9,942 nt of DNA from Methanobacteriota archaeon (lineage in GTDB: Archaea; Thermoplasmatota; JASEFT01; JAUWIS01), in the NCBI GenBank assembly GCA_030605245.1, contig JAUWIS010000018.1:1-9942 (forward strand). Direction: 5' to 3'. Shown here in pieces: positions 1 to 5,014 of this stretch; position 1 is the first letter of the stretch; every line of letters starts with the position of its first letter. The position numbers were made by a program, and so were the translations under genes. The notes under the pieces are model-generated. The model was given only the letters and a program-made list of their open reading frames with translations, made no database searches and had not been told where the DNA came from.

Positions 1-7
1 AAATAAA

Positions 8-628
8 TTACAGTTTCCCCATCAACCCATTCAAATCCTTAATAACATCTTCTCCTTTTCTTTGATTGTCCCTGTCAACATAAAATGCTCTTATTCCAAT
101 AGATTTTGGTACAAGATAATCAAACTCGTAATGGTCACCGACATGTACGATTTGCTCCTTTCCTATTTTTAATTGTTCTAAAAGGCGCAGGTAAAACTCG
201 GGTGTTTTTTTCACAAGTTTGAAATCAGATGTTGATGAAAAAGTATAATCAAAATAGTTTCCAACTTTTTTCACCATGACATCAACAAACTCGGACGCAG
301 CATTTGATGAAATAATGAGCCTGTGTTTTTTTCTTAACCCTGATAAAACGTTTTTAACCTCAGGATAAACATTTATCCTGTTCTCATATTTCTTTAACAA
401 AAATTTCCATTCAGTTTTTAAACCAAAATATGAAAACCAGTAATTTATGTTATACCATTCAATTTTTGTTTCACCAACCTTCATGTATTCGTTCATAACA
501 TATTTTTTTGCCTCATCAAACCCCATTTTTTTCTCAGACGCATAAATCTTTGGGACACCCTCGCACCAGACGGAATCAGCATATGAGTAATCAACAAGCG
601 TTCCATCCAGATCAAATGATACAATCAT
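8..628 (-). CDS. HAD-superfamily hydrolase (probable phosphatase)
   Basis: A 206-residue soluble protein with the complete haloacid dehalogenase motif set. Motif I is DLDGT at residues 6-10, with D6 as the expected nucleophile and D8 as general acid/base. Motif II is the Ser pair 107-108 in IISSN. Motif III is K140/K141 in KKTPEFY. Motif IV is VGDHYEFD, with D165 and D170 as magnesium ligands. Residues 14-90 between motifs I and II are mostly helical and form a C1-type cap, as in subfamily I phosphatases of the phosphoglycolate phosphatase type. The substrate cannot be read from the sequence. The ATG at 626-628 is supported by a TATA-like element about 26 nt upstream. It is divergent from asnS, with 41 bp between the start codons. 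The family is certain; the specific reaction is not. Confidence 0.9.
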   Translation of the reverse strand: MIVSFDLDGTLVDYSYADSVWCEGVPKIYASEKKMGFDEAKKYVMNEYMKVGETKIEWYNINYWFSYFGLKTEWKFLLKKYENRINVYPEVKNVLSGLRKKHRLIISSNAASEFVDVMVKKVGNYFDYTFSSTSDFKLVKKTPEFYLRLLEQLKIGKEQIVHVGDHYEFDYLVPKSIGIRAFYVDRDNQRKGEDVIKDLNGLMGKL

Positions 629-639
629 AAGGGTAAATG

Positions 640-648
640 TATAAATAG
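640..648 (+). promoter_or_regulatory. TATA box of asnS
   Basis: TATAAATAG is centred about 26-27 nt before the asnS ATG at 670, preceded by a purine-rich stretch (GGGTAAATG) that could serve as a TFB-recognition element. No Shine-Dalgarno sequence lies between it and the ATG, so the transcript is probably leaderless. Confidence 0.65.
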
Positions 649-649
649 T

Positions 650-657
650 AATATATT
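650..657 (-). promoter_or_regulatory. TATA box of the HAD hydrolase gene
   Basis: AATATATT (self-complementary) is centred about 26 nt upstream of the ATG at 628. This is the distance expected of an archaeal TATA box driving a leaderless mRNA. It sits within the 41-bp divergent promoter region shared with asnS. Confidence 0.55.
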
Positions 658-669
658 CTTTTTGGTATT

Positions 670-1956
670 ATGTTCACACCAATAAAAGATATACTTGCAG
701 GCAAATATGAGAATCAGGAGGTCAATGTCAGAGGATGGATATACAGAACAAGAAGCTCAGGAAAGCTTGCTTTTGTTACTCTCAGAGATGCATCAGGGAT
801 TATTCAGGCAACAGTAGCAAAAAACGATGTTGAAGAAAAGGATTTTGAGAATGCAAAAAAGGCATTGATAGAAAGCTCTGTAAAGATTTTCGGTGTTGTA
901 GCAAAAGATAAGAGAGCGCCTGGTGGATATGAAATCAGGGCAAAAAAATTTGAGTTAATTGGTAAAGCGGATGCCTTTCCCATAACTGAATATCAGAGTG
1001 AGGAGTTTTTACTTGATAAGCGCCATCTTTGGATAAGATCAAGGGAACTTATGAATGTGATGAAAATAAAAGCAAGCCTGCTAAAATATGTGAGGGAATG
1101 GTTTAATGAAAACAGTTTTTATGAGGTTACACCACCGACCATCACACCAAACGCCTGCGAAGGAGGGACAACACTTTTTGAATTCAACTACTTTGATAAA
1201 AAAGCATTTCTTTCACAGTCAGCACAGCTATATCTTGAGGCATTGATATATTCATTGGAGAGGGTCTGGAGTCTTACACCTTCCTTCCGGGCTGAGAAAT
1301 CAAAAACACGCCGCCATCTTGCAGAATACTGGCATCTTGAAGCTGAGGAGGCATGGGTAGGCAATGAGGAAAACATGAAACTTCAGGAGGAACTAATATC
1401 CTATATCTGTCAGAGTCTTGCGAAAAACAACAGGGATGAACTTGAGTTTTTCAAAAGGAAAACTGAAACATTAAAAAATATTGAGCCACCGTTTGAAAGA
1501 ATAAAATATGAAAAGGCTGTGGAGATTTTAAAAAACAAAGATTTTGATTTAAACTATGGTATGGATTTTGGTACAAAGGAAGAATCAGCGCTCTGCTCTG
1601 ACATAGAAAAACCAGTATTCATCACAAACTTTCCAAAAACAGTAAAACCATTTTACATGAAAGAAGCGGATGAAAAAACATATCTCTGCGCAGACCTTCT
1701 TGCACCTGAAGGATATGGTGAAATCATAGGCGGAAGCGAGCGTGAAACAGATTACAATAAACTTGTTGAAAGAATGAAGAAACAAAACATGAGTATGAAG
1801 GATTACGAATGGTACATTGATTTGCGCAAATACGGCTCTGTCCAGCATTCAGGTTTTGGTCTTGGTGTTGAAAGAATAGTAAGATGGGTTTGCAAACTTG
1901 AGCATATCCGGGATGCAATACCATTCCCTAGAACCATTAATAGAGTGTATCCATGA
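670..1956 (+). CDS. asnS: Asparaginyl-tRNA synthetase (archaeal type)
   Basis: Class IIb aminoacyl-tRNA synthetase of 428 residues, charging tRNA-Asn with asparagine in the cytoplasm. An N-terminal OB-fold anticodon-binding domain spans about 16-100 (VRGWIYRTRSSGK...FVTLRD), followed by the catalytic domain. Motif 1 lies around 150-160 (FYEVTPPTITP). Motif 2 starts with FRAEKSKTRRHLAEYWHLE at 207-225. Motif 3 is GFGLGVERIVRW at 395-406, with the tail IPFPRTINRVYP. Asn rather than Asp specificity is inferred from NACEGGTTLFE (161-171) and the lysine-containing FRAEKSKTRRHL in motif 2, as in archaeal AsnRS; AspRS has a different motif 2. Length is normal for archaea. The last nine codons plus stop are the first copy of a repeat recurring three times downstream, so the present 3' end may have been supplied by an inserted element. 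Confidence 0.95.
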   Translation: MFTPIKDILAGKYENQEVNVRGWIYRTRSSGKLAFVTLRDASGIIQATVAKNDVEEKDFENAKKALIESSVKIFGVVAKDKRAPGGYEIRAKKFELIGKADAFPITEYQSEEFLLDKRHLWIRSRELMNVMKIKASLLKYVREWFNENSFYEVTPPTITPNACEGGTTLFEFNYFDKKAFLSQSAQLYLEALIYSLERVWSLTPSFRAEKSKTRRHLAEYWHLEAEEAWVGNEENMKLQEELISYICQSLAKNNRDELEFFKRKTETLKNIEPPFERIKYEKAVEILKNKDFDLNYGMDFGTKEESALCSDIEKPVFITNFPKTVKPFYMKEADEKTYLCADLLAPEGYGEIIGGSERETDYNKLVERMKKQNMSMKDYEWYIDLRKYGSVQHSGFGLGVERIVRWVCKLEHIRDAIPFPRTINRVYP

Positions 1957-1967
1957 TGGTCATGGGG

Positions 1968-1997
1968 AATACGAGGAAACTTTGTTTCCGAAGTATT
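1968..1997 (+). repeat. Hairpin 1 of the asnS tail array
   Basis: Outer arms AATAC/GTATT and inner arms GGAAAC/GTTTCC enclose a TTT loop. Between the helices is an asymmetric internal loop, GA on the 5' side and GAA on the 3' side, which could form tandem sheared G-A pairs. The same architecture occurs in hairpins 2 and 3 with compensatory base changes. Confidence 0.85.
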
Positions 1998-2038
1998 TCC
2001 TAGGACAATTAATAGGGTGTATCCATGATTGTCATTGG

Positions 2039-2069
2039 AAATGCGAGGAACCCCAGTTCCGAAGCATTT
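2039..2069 (+). repeat. Hairpin 2 of the asnS tail array
   Basis: Outer arms AAATGC/GCATTT and inner arms GGAAC/GTTCC enclose a CCCA loop, with the same GA/GAA internal loop as hairpin 1. The outer-arm differences from its neighbours are paired changes, which supports conservation of the folded form. Confidence 0.85.
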
Positions 2070-2106
2070 CCGCGAACGATTAACATAGTTTATCCGTAGT
2101 GAGTGG

Positions 2107-2140
2107 AAATATGAGGAAAACTCTGTTTTCCGAAATATTT
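2107..2140 (+). repeat. Hairpin 3 of the asnS tail array
   Basis: Outer arms AAATAT/ATATTT and inner arms GGAAAAC/GTTTTCC enclose a TCT loop, again with the GA/GAA internal loop. Outer and inner helices differ from hairpins 1 and 2 but remain fully paired. Confidence 0.85.
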
Positions 2141-2160
2141 CCGAGGACGATAAATAGGGT

Positions 2161-3243
2161 TTACCCGTGATATTTTTCCATAAAATCCTTTTTGTATTCA
2201 TCAAACTCATTATTTCTTATGGTATTTCTCGCATTTTTCATCATGTTTAAAATGAAAAAAAGATTATGAATTGATAGAAGGCGCATCCCAAGGAGTTCTT
2301 TTTCCTTGAATAAATGATGAATATATGCCTTTGAATAGTTTTTACATGTGTAGCATCTGCATTCTTCATCAACTGGAGAAAAATCATCAGAGTATTTTTT
2401 CTTTGTTATCTCAAAACACCCATTTCTTGTCATAACTGTTCTATGGCGCGCATTTCTTGTTGGGAATGCTGAATCAAAAACATCAACACCCAAAGAAATT
2501 GATTCAAGAATATGTTCTGGTGAGCCAAGCCCCATCATGTATCTTGGCTTGTTGACTGGAATCAGTGGGACAGTACATTTTAAAATCCTGAGCATATCAT
2601 CCTTCGGCTCACCAATTGTTAAGCCGCCTACTGCATACCCATCAAAACCAATCTTCAAAAGTTTTTCAACACAGATTTTTCTTAAATCAGGGAAAACACC
2701 ACCCTGAACTATTCCGAAAATTAACTGGTTAATATTTTTATGCGCATCCTTACATCGAGATGCCCATTCAACTGTTCTTTTTAATGAATTAGTAACAGTT
2801 TCATAACTGCTATCGTAACTTGGGCAGTCATCAAGAACCATAGCAACATCAGAACCAATTTGATTTTGTGTTTTGGTACATTTTTCAGGAGTGAAAAAAT
2901 GATTTGTTTTATTTATTTTGAACATCGGTCCCTTGTTTGTTACCTTAAGATTAAAATCCCGTATGAGCTGAAAACCACCTGAGTCTGTGAAAACTGTTTT
3001 GTTCCAGTTCATGAATTTATGAACACCGACTTTTTTCAAAACATCTACTCCAGGATTTAGATAAAGATGAAGCACATTTGAAATAACAGCCTGCGCACCA
3101 AGAGAATCAAGTTCATCTGATGTCAAAGTTTTCACAGTAGCTTTTGTTGCAACAGGCATGAAGCATGGCGTTTCAACAATTCCATGTCCTGTGTAGAGCT
3201 TCCCGGTTCTTGCATTTTTATCTTCACTATCAATTTTAAACAT
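2161..3243 (-). CDS. tgt: tRNA-guanine transglycosylase, bacterial (queuine/preQ1) type
   Basis: A 360-residue TIM-barrel enzyme that swaps a guanine in tRNA for a 7-deazaguanine base. Visible signatures are TPCFMPVATKATVK near the N-terminus, TDSGGFQ with the catalytic Asp D87, LDDC (137-140), FGIVQGG (176-182), GGLTIGE (206-212) in the base-binding site, and FDSAFPTRNARH with the nucleophile D257. The zinc site is C295, C297, C300 and H326, with the family's spacing of 31 between first Cys and His. Length and the NYSKAYIHHL and LLSIHNL blocks match bacterial Tgt (position 34, queuosine). The archaeosine enzyme (position 15) is longer and carries a C-terminal PUA region that is absent here. 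The start is supported by GGAG five bases upstream. It lies two bases after the upstream gene in a two-gene operon. The last two codons fall within repeat copy 4. The actual base and tRNA position used are uncertain. Confidence 0.9.
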   Translation of the reverse strand: MFKIDSEDKNARTGKLYTGHGIVETPCFMPVATKATVKTLTSDELDSLGAQAVISNVLHLYLNPGVDVLKKVGVHKFMNWNKTVFTDSGGFQLIRDFNLKVTNKGPMFKINKTNHFFTPEKCTKTQNQIGSDVAMVLDDCPSYDSSYETVTNSLKRTVEWASRCKDAHKNINQLIFGIVQGGVFPDLRKICVEKLLKIGFDGYAVGGLTIGEPKDDMLRILKCTVPLIPVNKPRYMMGLGSPEHILESISLGVDVFDSAFPTRNARHRTVMTRNGCFEITKKKYSDDFSPVDEECRCYTCKNYSKAYIHHLFKEKELLGMRLLSIHNLFFILNMMKNARNTIRNNEFDEYKKDFMEKYHG

Positions 3244-3245
3244 TT

Positions 3246-3668
3246 TTACTCCTTAAACCATAATGTTTTTAGGTTTTCATCAACATCTATACTTATCCAT
3301 TTCTTCTTTATGTAAAGTCCTTTTTCCAGCCATATCCTGACAAATGTTGCTGACGAACACCTGTAACAGTAAACCTCAAAAAATCTTCCATCAAGTATCT
3401 CAGCCTGCTTTATGCCAAGGTCAACATTCTTTCCATGTTTGATTTCAACAGACTGGTATTCCCCATTAACGTTTTTCACAACATTTTCAACAGCGCAACA
3501 GACATCATTAAAAAAACCTTCAATATCATTTTTCACATCAATATTTGTTGAGCCGATAATGTATTTTTTATCTTTTTTTATCATCACATTAAATTTTTTT
3601 GTTAATCTTTTATCATGACTGAATTCTGCCTTTACTGTTTTAAATATATTTTCCGTGATATTGCACAT
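3246..3668 (-). CDS. Hypothetical protein, first gene of the tgt operon
   Basis: A 140-residue soluble protein that I do not recognise. The N-terminal half is Lys-rich, alternating strand-like segments and an amphipathic helix (about 48-66) with a Cys pair at 57-58. A CYRC motif (C101, C104) lies in a hydrophobic strand region. With only one CxxC, a full zinc site would need C57/C58 or a partner protein. There is no signal peptide or membrane segment. A TATA-like element lies 27 nt upstream of the ATG, and tgt follows two bases after the stop. The context suggests, but does not show, a role linked to tRNA modification. Confidence 0.75.
   Translation of the reverse strand: MCNITENIFKTVKAEFSHDKRLTKKFNVMIKKDKKYIIGSTNIDVKNDIEGFFNDVCCAVENVVKNVNGEYQSVEIKHGKNVDLGIKQAEILDGRFFEVYCYRCSSATFVRIWLEKGLYIKKKWISIDVDENLKTLWFKE
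3249..3252 (-). promoter_or_regulatory. Shine-Dalgarno of tgt
   Basis: On the minus strand GGAG is followed by TAAAA and the tgt ATG. The SD bases form part of the last sense codons of the upstream gene, next to its stop, which indicates translation from a shared mRNA. Confidence 0.6.
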
Positions 3669-3689
3669 AATATTAAATATCTTACAGGT

Positions 3690-3699
3690 ATTATAATAC
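3690..3699 (-). promoter_or_regulatory. TATA box of the unknown gene-tgt operon, possibly bidirectional
   Basis: On the minus strand GTATTATAAT is centred 27 nt upstream of the ATG at 3668, which fits a leaderless archaeal transcript. On the plus strand the same bases read TATAATAC. It is therefore also the nearest TATA-like element upstream of the hairpin cluster and the tRNA-Arg gene, and would place a plus-strand start near 3720. Confidence 0.5.
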
Positions 3700-3710
3700 T
3701 GTTGTGTTTA

Positions 3711-3815
3711 GGCTCGTGATTCATAGGAAACTTTCAGTTTCCTATTCTCTCCAGTTTTCCTTCCGGAAAACTGTCGATACGCAGGAAAACTTCGTTTTCC
3801 TGCTCTCATGAGCCC
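3711..3815 (+). repeat. Three-hairpin cluster closed by an outer stem, upstream of tRNA-Arg
   Basis: Three perfect hairpins follow each other: TAGGAAACT/AGTTTCCTA (3724-3744, loop TTC), CAGTTTTCC/GGAAAACTG (3752-3773, loop TTCC) and GCAGGAAAAC/GTTTTCCTGC (3781-3803, loop TTC). GGCTCGTGA (3711-3719) pairs with TCATGAGCC (3806-3814), eight Watson-Crick pairs and one G-T, closing a four-way junction. The hairpin cores resemble those downstream of asnS (GGAAAAC/GTTTTCC). The middle hairpin has the core in the opposite orientation. Confidence 0.8.
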
Positions 3816-3846
3816 TCGCTCGCTACCGCTCGCTCGGGCTCATGAG
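3805..3846 (+). repeat. Inverted repeat spanning the tRNA 5' end, with a mirror repeat in its loop
   Basis: CTCATGAGCCC (3805-3815) is the exact reverse complement of GGGCTCATGAG (3836-3846), which is the first eleven bases of the tRNA. The intervening bases form a GC-rich mirror repeat: CTCGCTCGC (3815-3823), TAC, CGCTCGCTC (3827-3835). In a precursor transcript this 11-bp pairing would compete with the tRNA acceptor stem and with the outer stem of the hairpin cluster. Confidence 0.8.
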
Positions 3847-3907
3847 GTAGTGGATAGCCTGACAGGCCTCGGACCTGTATGCCGGGGTTCGAATCCCCGT
3901 GAGCCCA
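3836..3907 (+). tRNA. tRNA-Arg, anticodon UCG (C33 variant)
   Basis: A 72-nt cloverleaf with acceptor GGGCTCA/TGAGCCC, T8, D stem AGGT/GCCT (last pair T-G), D loop AGTGGATA, anticodon stem ACAGG/CCTGT, four-base variable loop, T stem CGGGG/CCCCG, T loop TTCGAAT and discriminator A3907. CCA is not encoded. The anticodon loop CCTCGGA puts UCG (3869-3871) at positions 34-36, reading CGA. A20 in the D loop and C35 match known arginine identity elements. The oddity is C at position 33, where U is nearly universal. No TATA box lies about 26 nt upstream; that place is taken by the GC-rich inverted repeat. The gene ends one base before the stop codon of the convergent dehydrogenase gene. Confidence 0.88.
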
Positions 3908-5014
3908 CTAAAACCTTTCTTTTACCTCTATACTTCTTTTTGACAATTCAGACAAAAACTTCTCGCCAGGCACGCAAAGCTCAGGTGGAAACACACCTTT
4001 TTCTATCTCGTTGTTCACCATCATCTGGGCTATTATTGATACAGGGTAACCTGTTGTTCTTTGCATCGCGCTCATTTTGTTTTTCTCATCAAAATAATCA
4101 ACCAGTTCATATTCTATCTTTTCTTTTTTACCAATAATACTTACCCTTAATACTACAACATCGTTGCAGGGTTTTAAATGCTTTTTTAGAAGATATGCAA
4201 AAAGTTCTCTTGGCTTTATTTTTGTTTTTCCTATTTTTACTGGTTTCTCAGATGCCAATCCTATGTTTATCATTGCCTTTATTATTTCACAATGCCCAGG
4301 ATACCTTATTGTTTTATCATCAAGTTCCATGATTTTGTTTTTAAATGTTTTCGGAAGCGTTGAACTGCTGCCAGATGTATGAAAGCATTCAAGTTTTCCA
4401 AAGTTAGGAAAATATATGTCCTCAATATCTGTTAAAGCATCAACCTCTCCTGTTTTCCCATTTTTTATGATTCTGCATTTCCCTTTATATTCATTTATCA
4501 GTCCTTCAGCAGAAAAAAATAAACTATAATTCAATGGTGGCTCTGGTTTCAGGGGAAGCCCGCCAACCCTTGAGTGAATCTCTATCGGATTTTTAATTTT
4601 TTTGTATCCCAAACCTGCGAGAATATTTGTGAGACCGGGTGAAAGACCACAGTCAGGTACTATGGTTACACCTGCCTGTTTTGCCTTCTCATGCAGTTTT
4701 AACTCTTTTTCAACAACCTCTGTGTTCCCTCCAAGATCACAAAAATTTGTTTTTGCTTTGACAGCAGATTTTGCAAGCCTGTAATTTAAAAAATATGGAA
4801 CAGCGCTTATAACAGCATCATATTTTTTCATAGTTTTTATTAATTTTTCATCATTTTTCACATCCATTCTGATTGGCACTGCGTTATATCTTTTCGCAAC
4901 ATTTTTTGCTGATTCAAAGTTTACATCTGCAACACCTGTTTCTACTTTACTTTTCATCAAATCAAACACTATTGCAGAGCCCATTTTACCTGAGCCAAGA
5001 ACAAGGATTTTCAT
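3908..5014 (-). CDS. L-lysine 6-dehydrogenase-like / saccharopine dehydrogenase family enzyme
   Basis: A 368-residue NAD(P)-dependent oxidoreductase. The N-terminal Rossmann fold begins KILVLGSGKMGSA (G7, G9, G12), and D30 ends the second strand, suggesting NAD preference. The family's substrate domain follows, with DCGLSPGLTN (121-130), GGLPLKPEPPLNY (151-163), FHTSGSSSTL (211-220), KTIRYPGH (234-241), DVVVLRV (285-291), AMQRTTGYP (316-324) and GVFPPE (340-345). This pattern matches lysine 6-dehydrogenases (lysine to allysine plus ammonia) better than true saccharopine reductases, but assignment within the family rests on motifs only. The start overlaps the pyrK stop as ATGA and has the strong SD GGAGGGTGA upstream, so it is translationally coupled. 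It is the last gene of the pyrD-pyrK operon, and no pathway link to pyrimidine synthesis is evident. Confidence 0.8.
   Translation of the reverse strand: MKILVLGSGKMGSAIVFDLMKSKVETGVADVNFESAKNVAKRYNAVPIRMDVKNDEKLIKTMKKYDAVISAVPYFLNYRLAKSAVKAKTNFCDLGGNTEVVEKELKLHEKAKQAGVTIVPDCGLSPGLTNILAGLGYKKIKNPIEIHSRVGGLPLKPEPPLNYSLFFSAEGLINEYKGKCRIIKNGKTGEVDALTDIEDIYFPNFGKLECFHTSGSSSTLPKTFKNKIMELDDKTIRYPGHCEIIKAMINIGLASEKPVKIGKTKIKPRELFAYLLKKHLKPCNDVVVLRVSIIGKKEKIEYELVDYFDEKNKMSAMQRTTGYPVSIIAQMMVNNEIEKGVFPPELCVPGEKFLSELSKRSIEVKERF

Larger units (their letters stand above)
1927..2170 (+). repeat. Tandem array of four asnS 3'-end copies with hairpin spacers
   Basis: Four 30-bp copies start at 1927, 1999, 2070 and 2141 (periods 72, 71, 71). 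Copy 1 is the real asnS 3' end. Read from its first base, each copy encodes PRTINRVYP plus stop (copy 3: PRTINIVYP; stops TGA, TGA, TAG, TGA). Codons in copies 1/2/3/4 are: Pro CCT/CCT/CCG/CCG, Arg AGA/AGG/CGA/AGG, Thr ACC/ACA/ACG/ACG, Ile ATT/ATT/ATT/ATA, Asn AAT/AAT/AAC/AAT, then AGA/AGG/ATA/AGG, Val GTG/GTG/GTT/GTT, Tyr TAT/TAT/TAT/TAC, Pro CCA/CCA/CCG/CCG. A Phe codon precedes every copy (TTC in the gene, TTT in the others). All nine third positions vary, against two of eighteen first and second positions. Spacers of 42, 41 and 41 bp each hold a hairpin. Copy 4 overlaps the 3' end of the convergent tgt gene by 10 bp and may be the ancestral asnS terminus. Confidence 0.93.

Noticed and set aside
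670..1956. Aspartyl-tRNA synthetase
   Set aside because: Motif 2 (FRAEKSKTRRHLAEYWHLE) and NACEGGTTLFE follow archaeal AsnRS rather than AspRS.
1957..2140. Archaeal box C/D guide RNAs
   Set aside because: An ATGATGG resembling box C occurs after copies of the stop codon, but no CTGA box D with proper spacing is found in any unit.
1927..2170. CRISPR array (30-bp repeats with 41-42 bp spacers)
   Set aside because: The spacing looks CRISPR-like, but the spacers are homologous to each other and share one hairpin, the repeats diverge in a codon-phased way, and the first repeat is the coding end of asnS.
1803..2210. Open frames across the array on both strands (including 1898-2083, +)
   Set aside because: They are by-products of asnS, the repeats and the tgt 3' end. 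They cross the hairpins with no conserved peptide of their own and no start signals.
3711..3835. Second tRNA or tRNA-like gene upstream of tRNA-Arg
   Set aside because: The hairpins and outer stem give a four-way junction, but arm lengths and loops (three or four bases) and the lack of a TTCRANY T loop exclude a tRNA.
3808..4137. Plus-strand frame across the tRNA and into the dehydrogenase gene
   Set aside because: It reads through the tRNA and antisense to a well-supported gene, so it is a shadow.
3908..5014. Saccharopine reductase of lysine biosynthesis
   Set aside because: Motifs such as PEPPL, HTSGSSSTL and KTIRYPGH fit the lysine 6-dehydrogenase branch better, and no lysine biosynthetic genes are nearby. 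The family call is kept broad.
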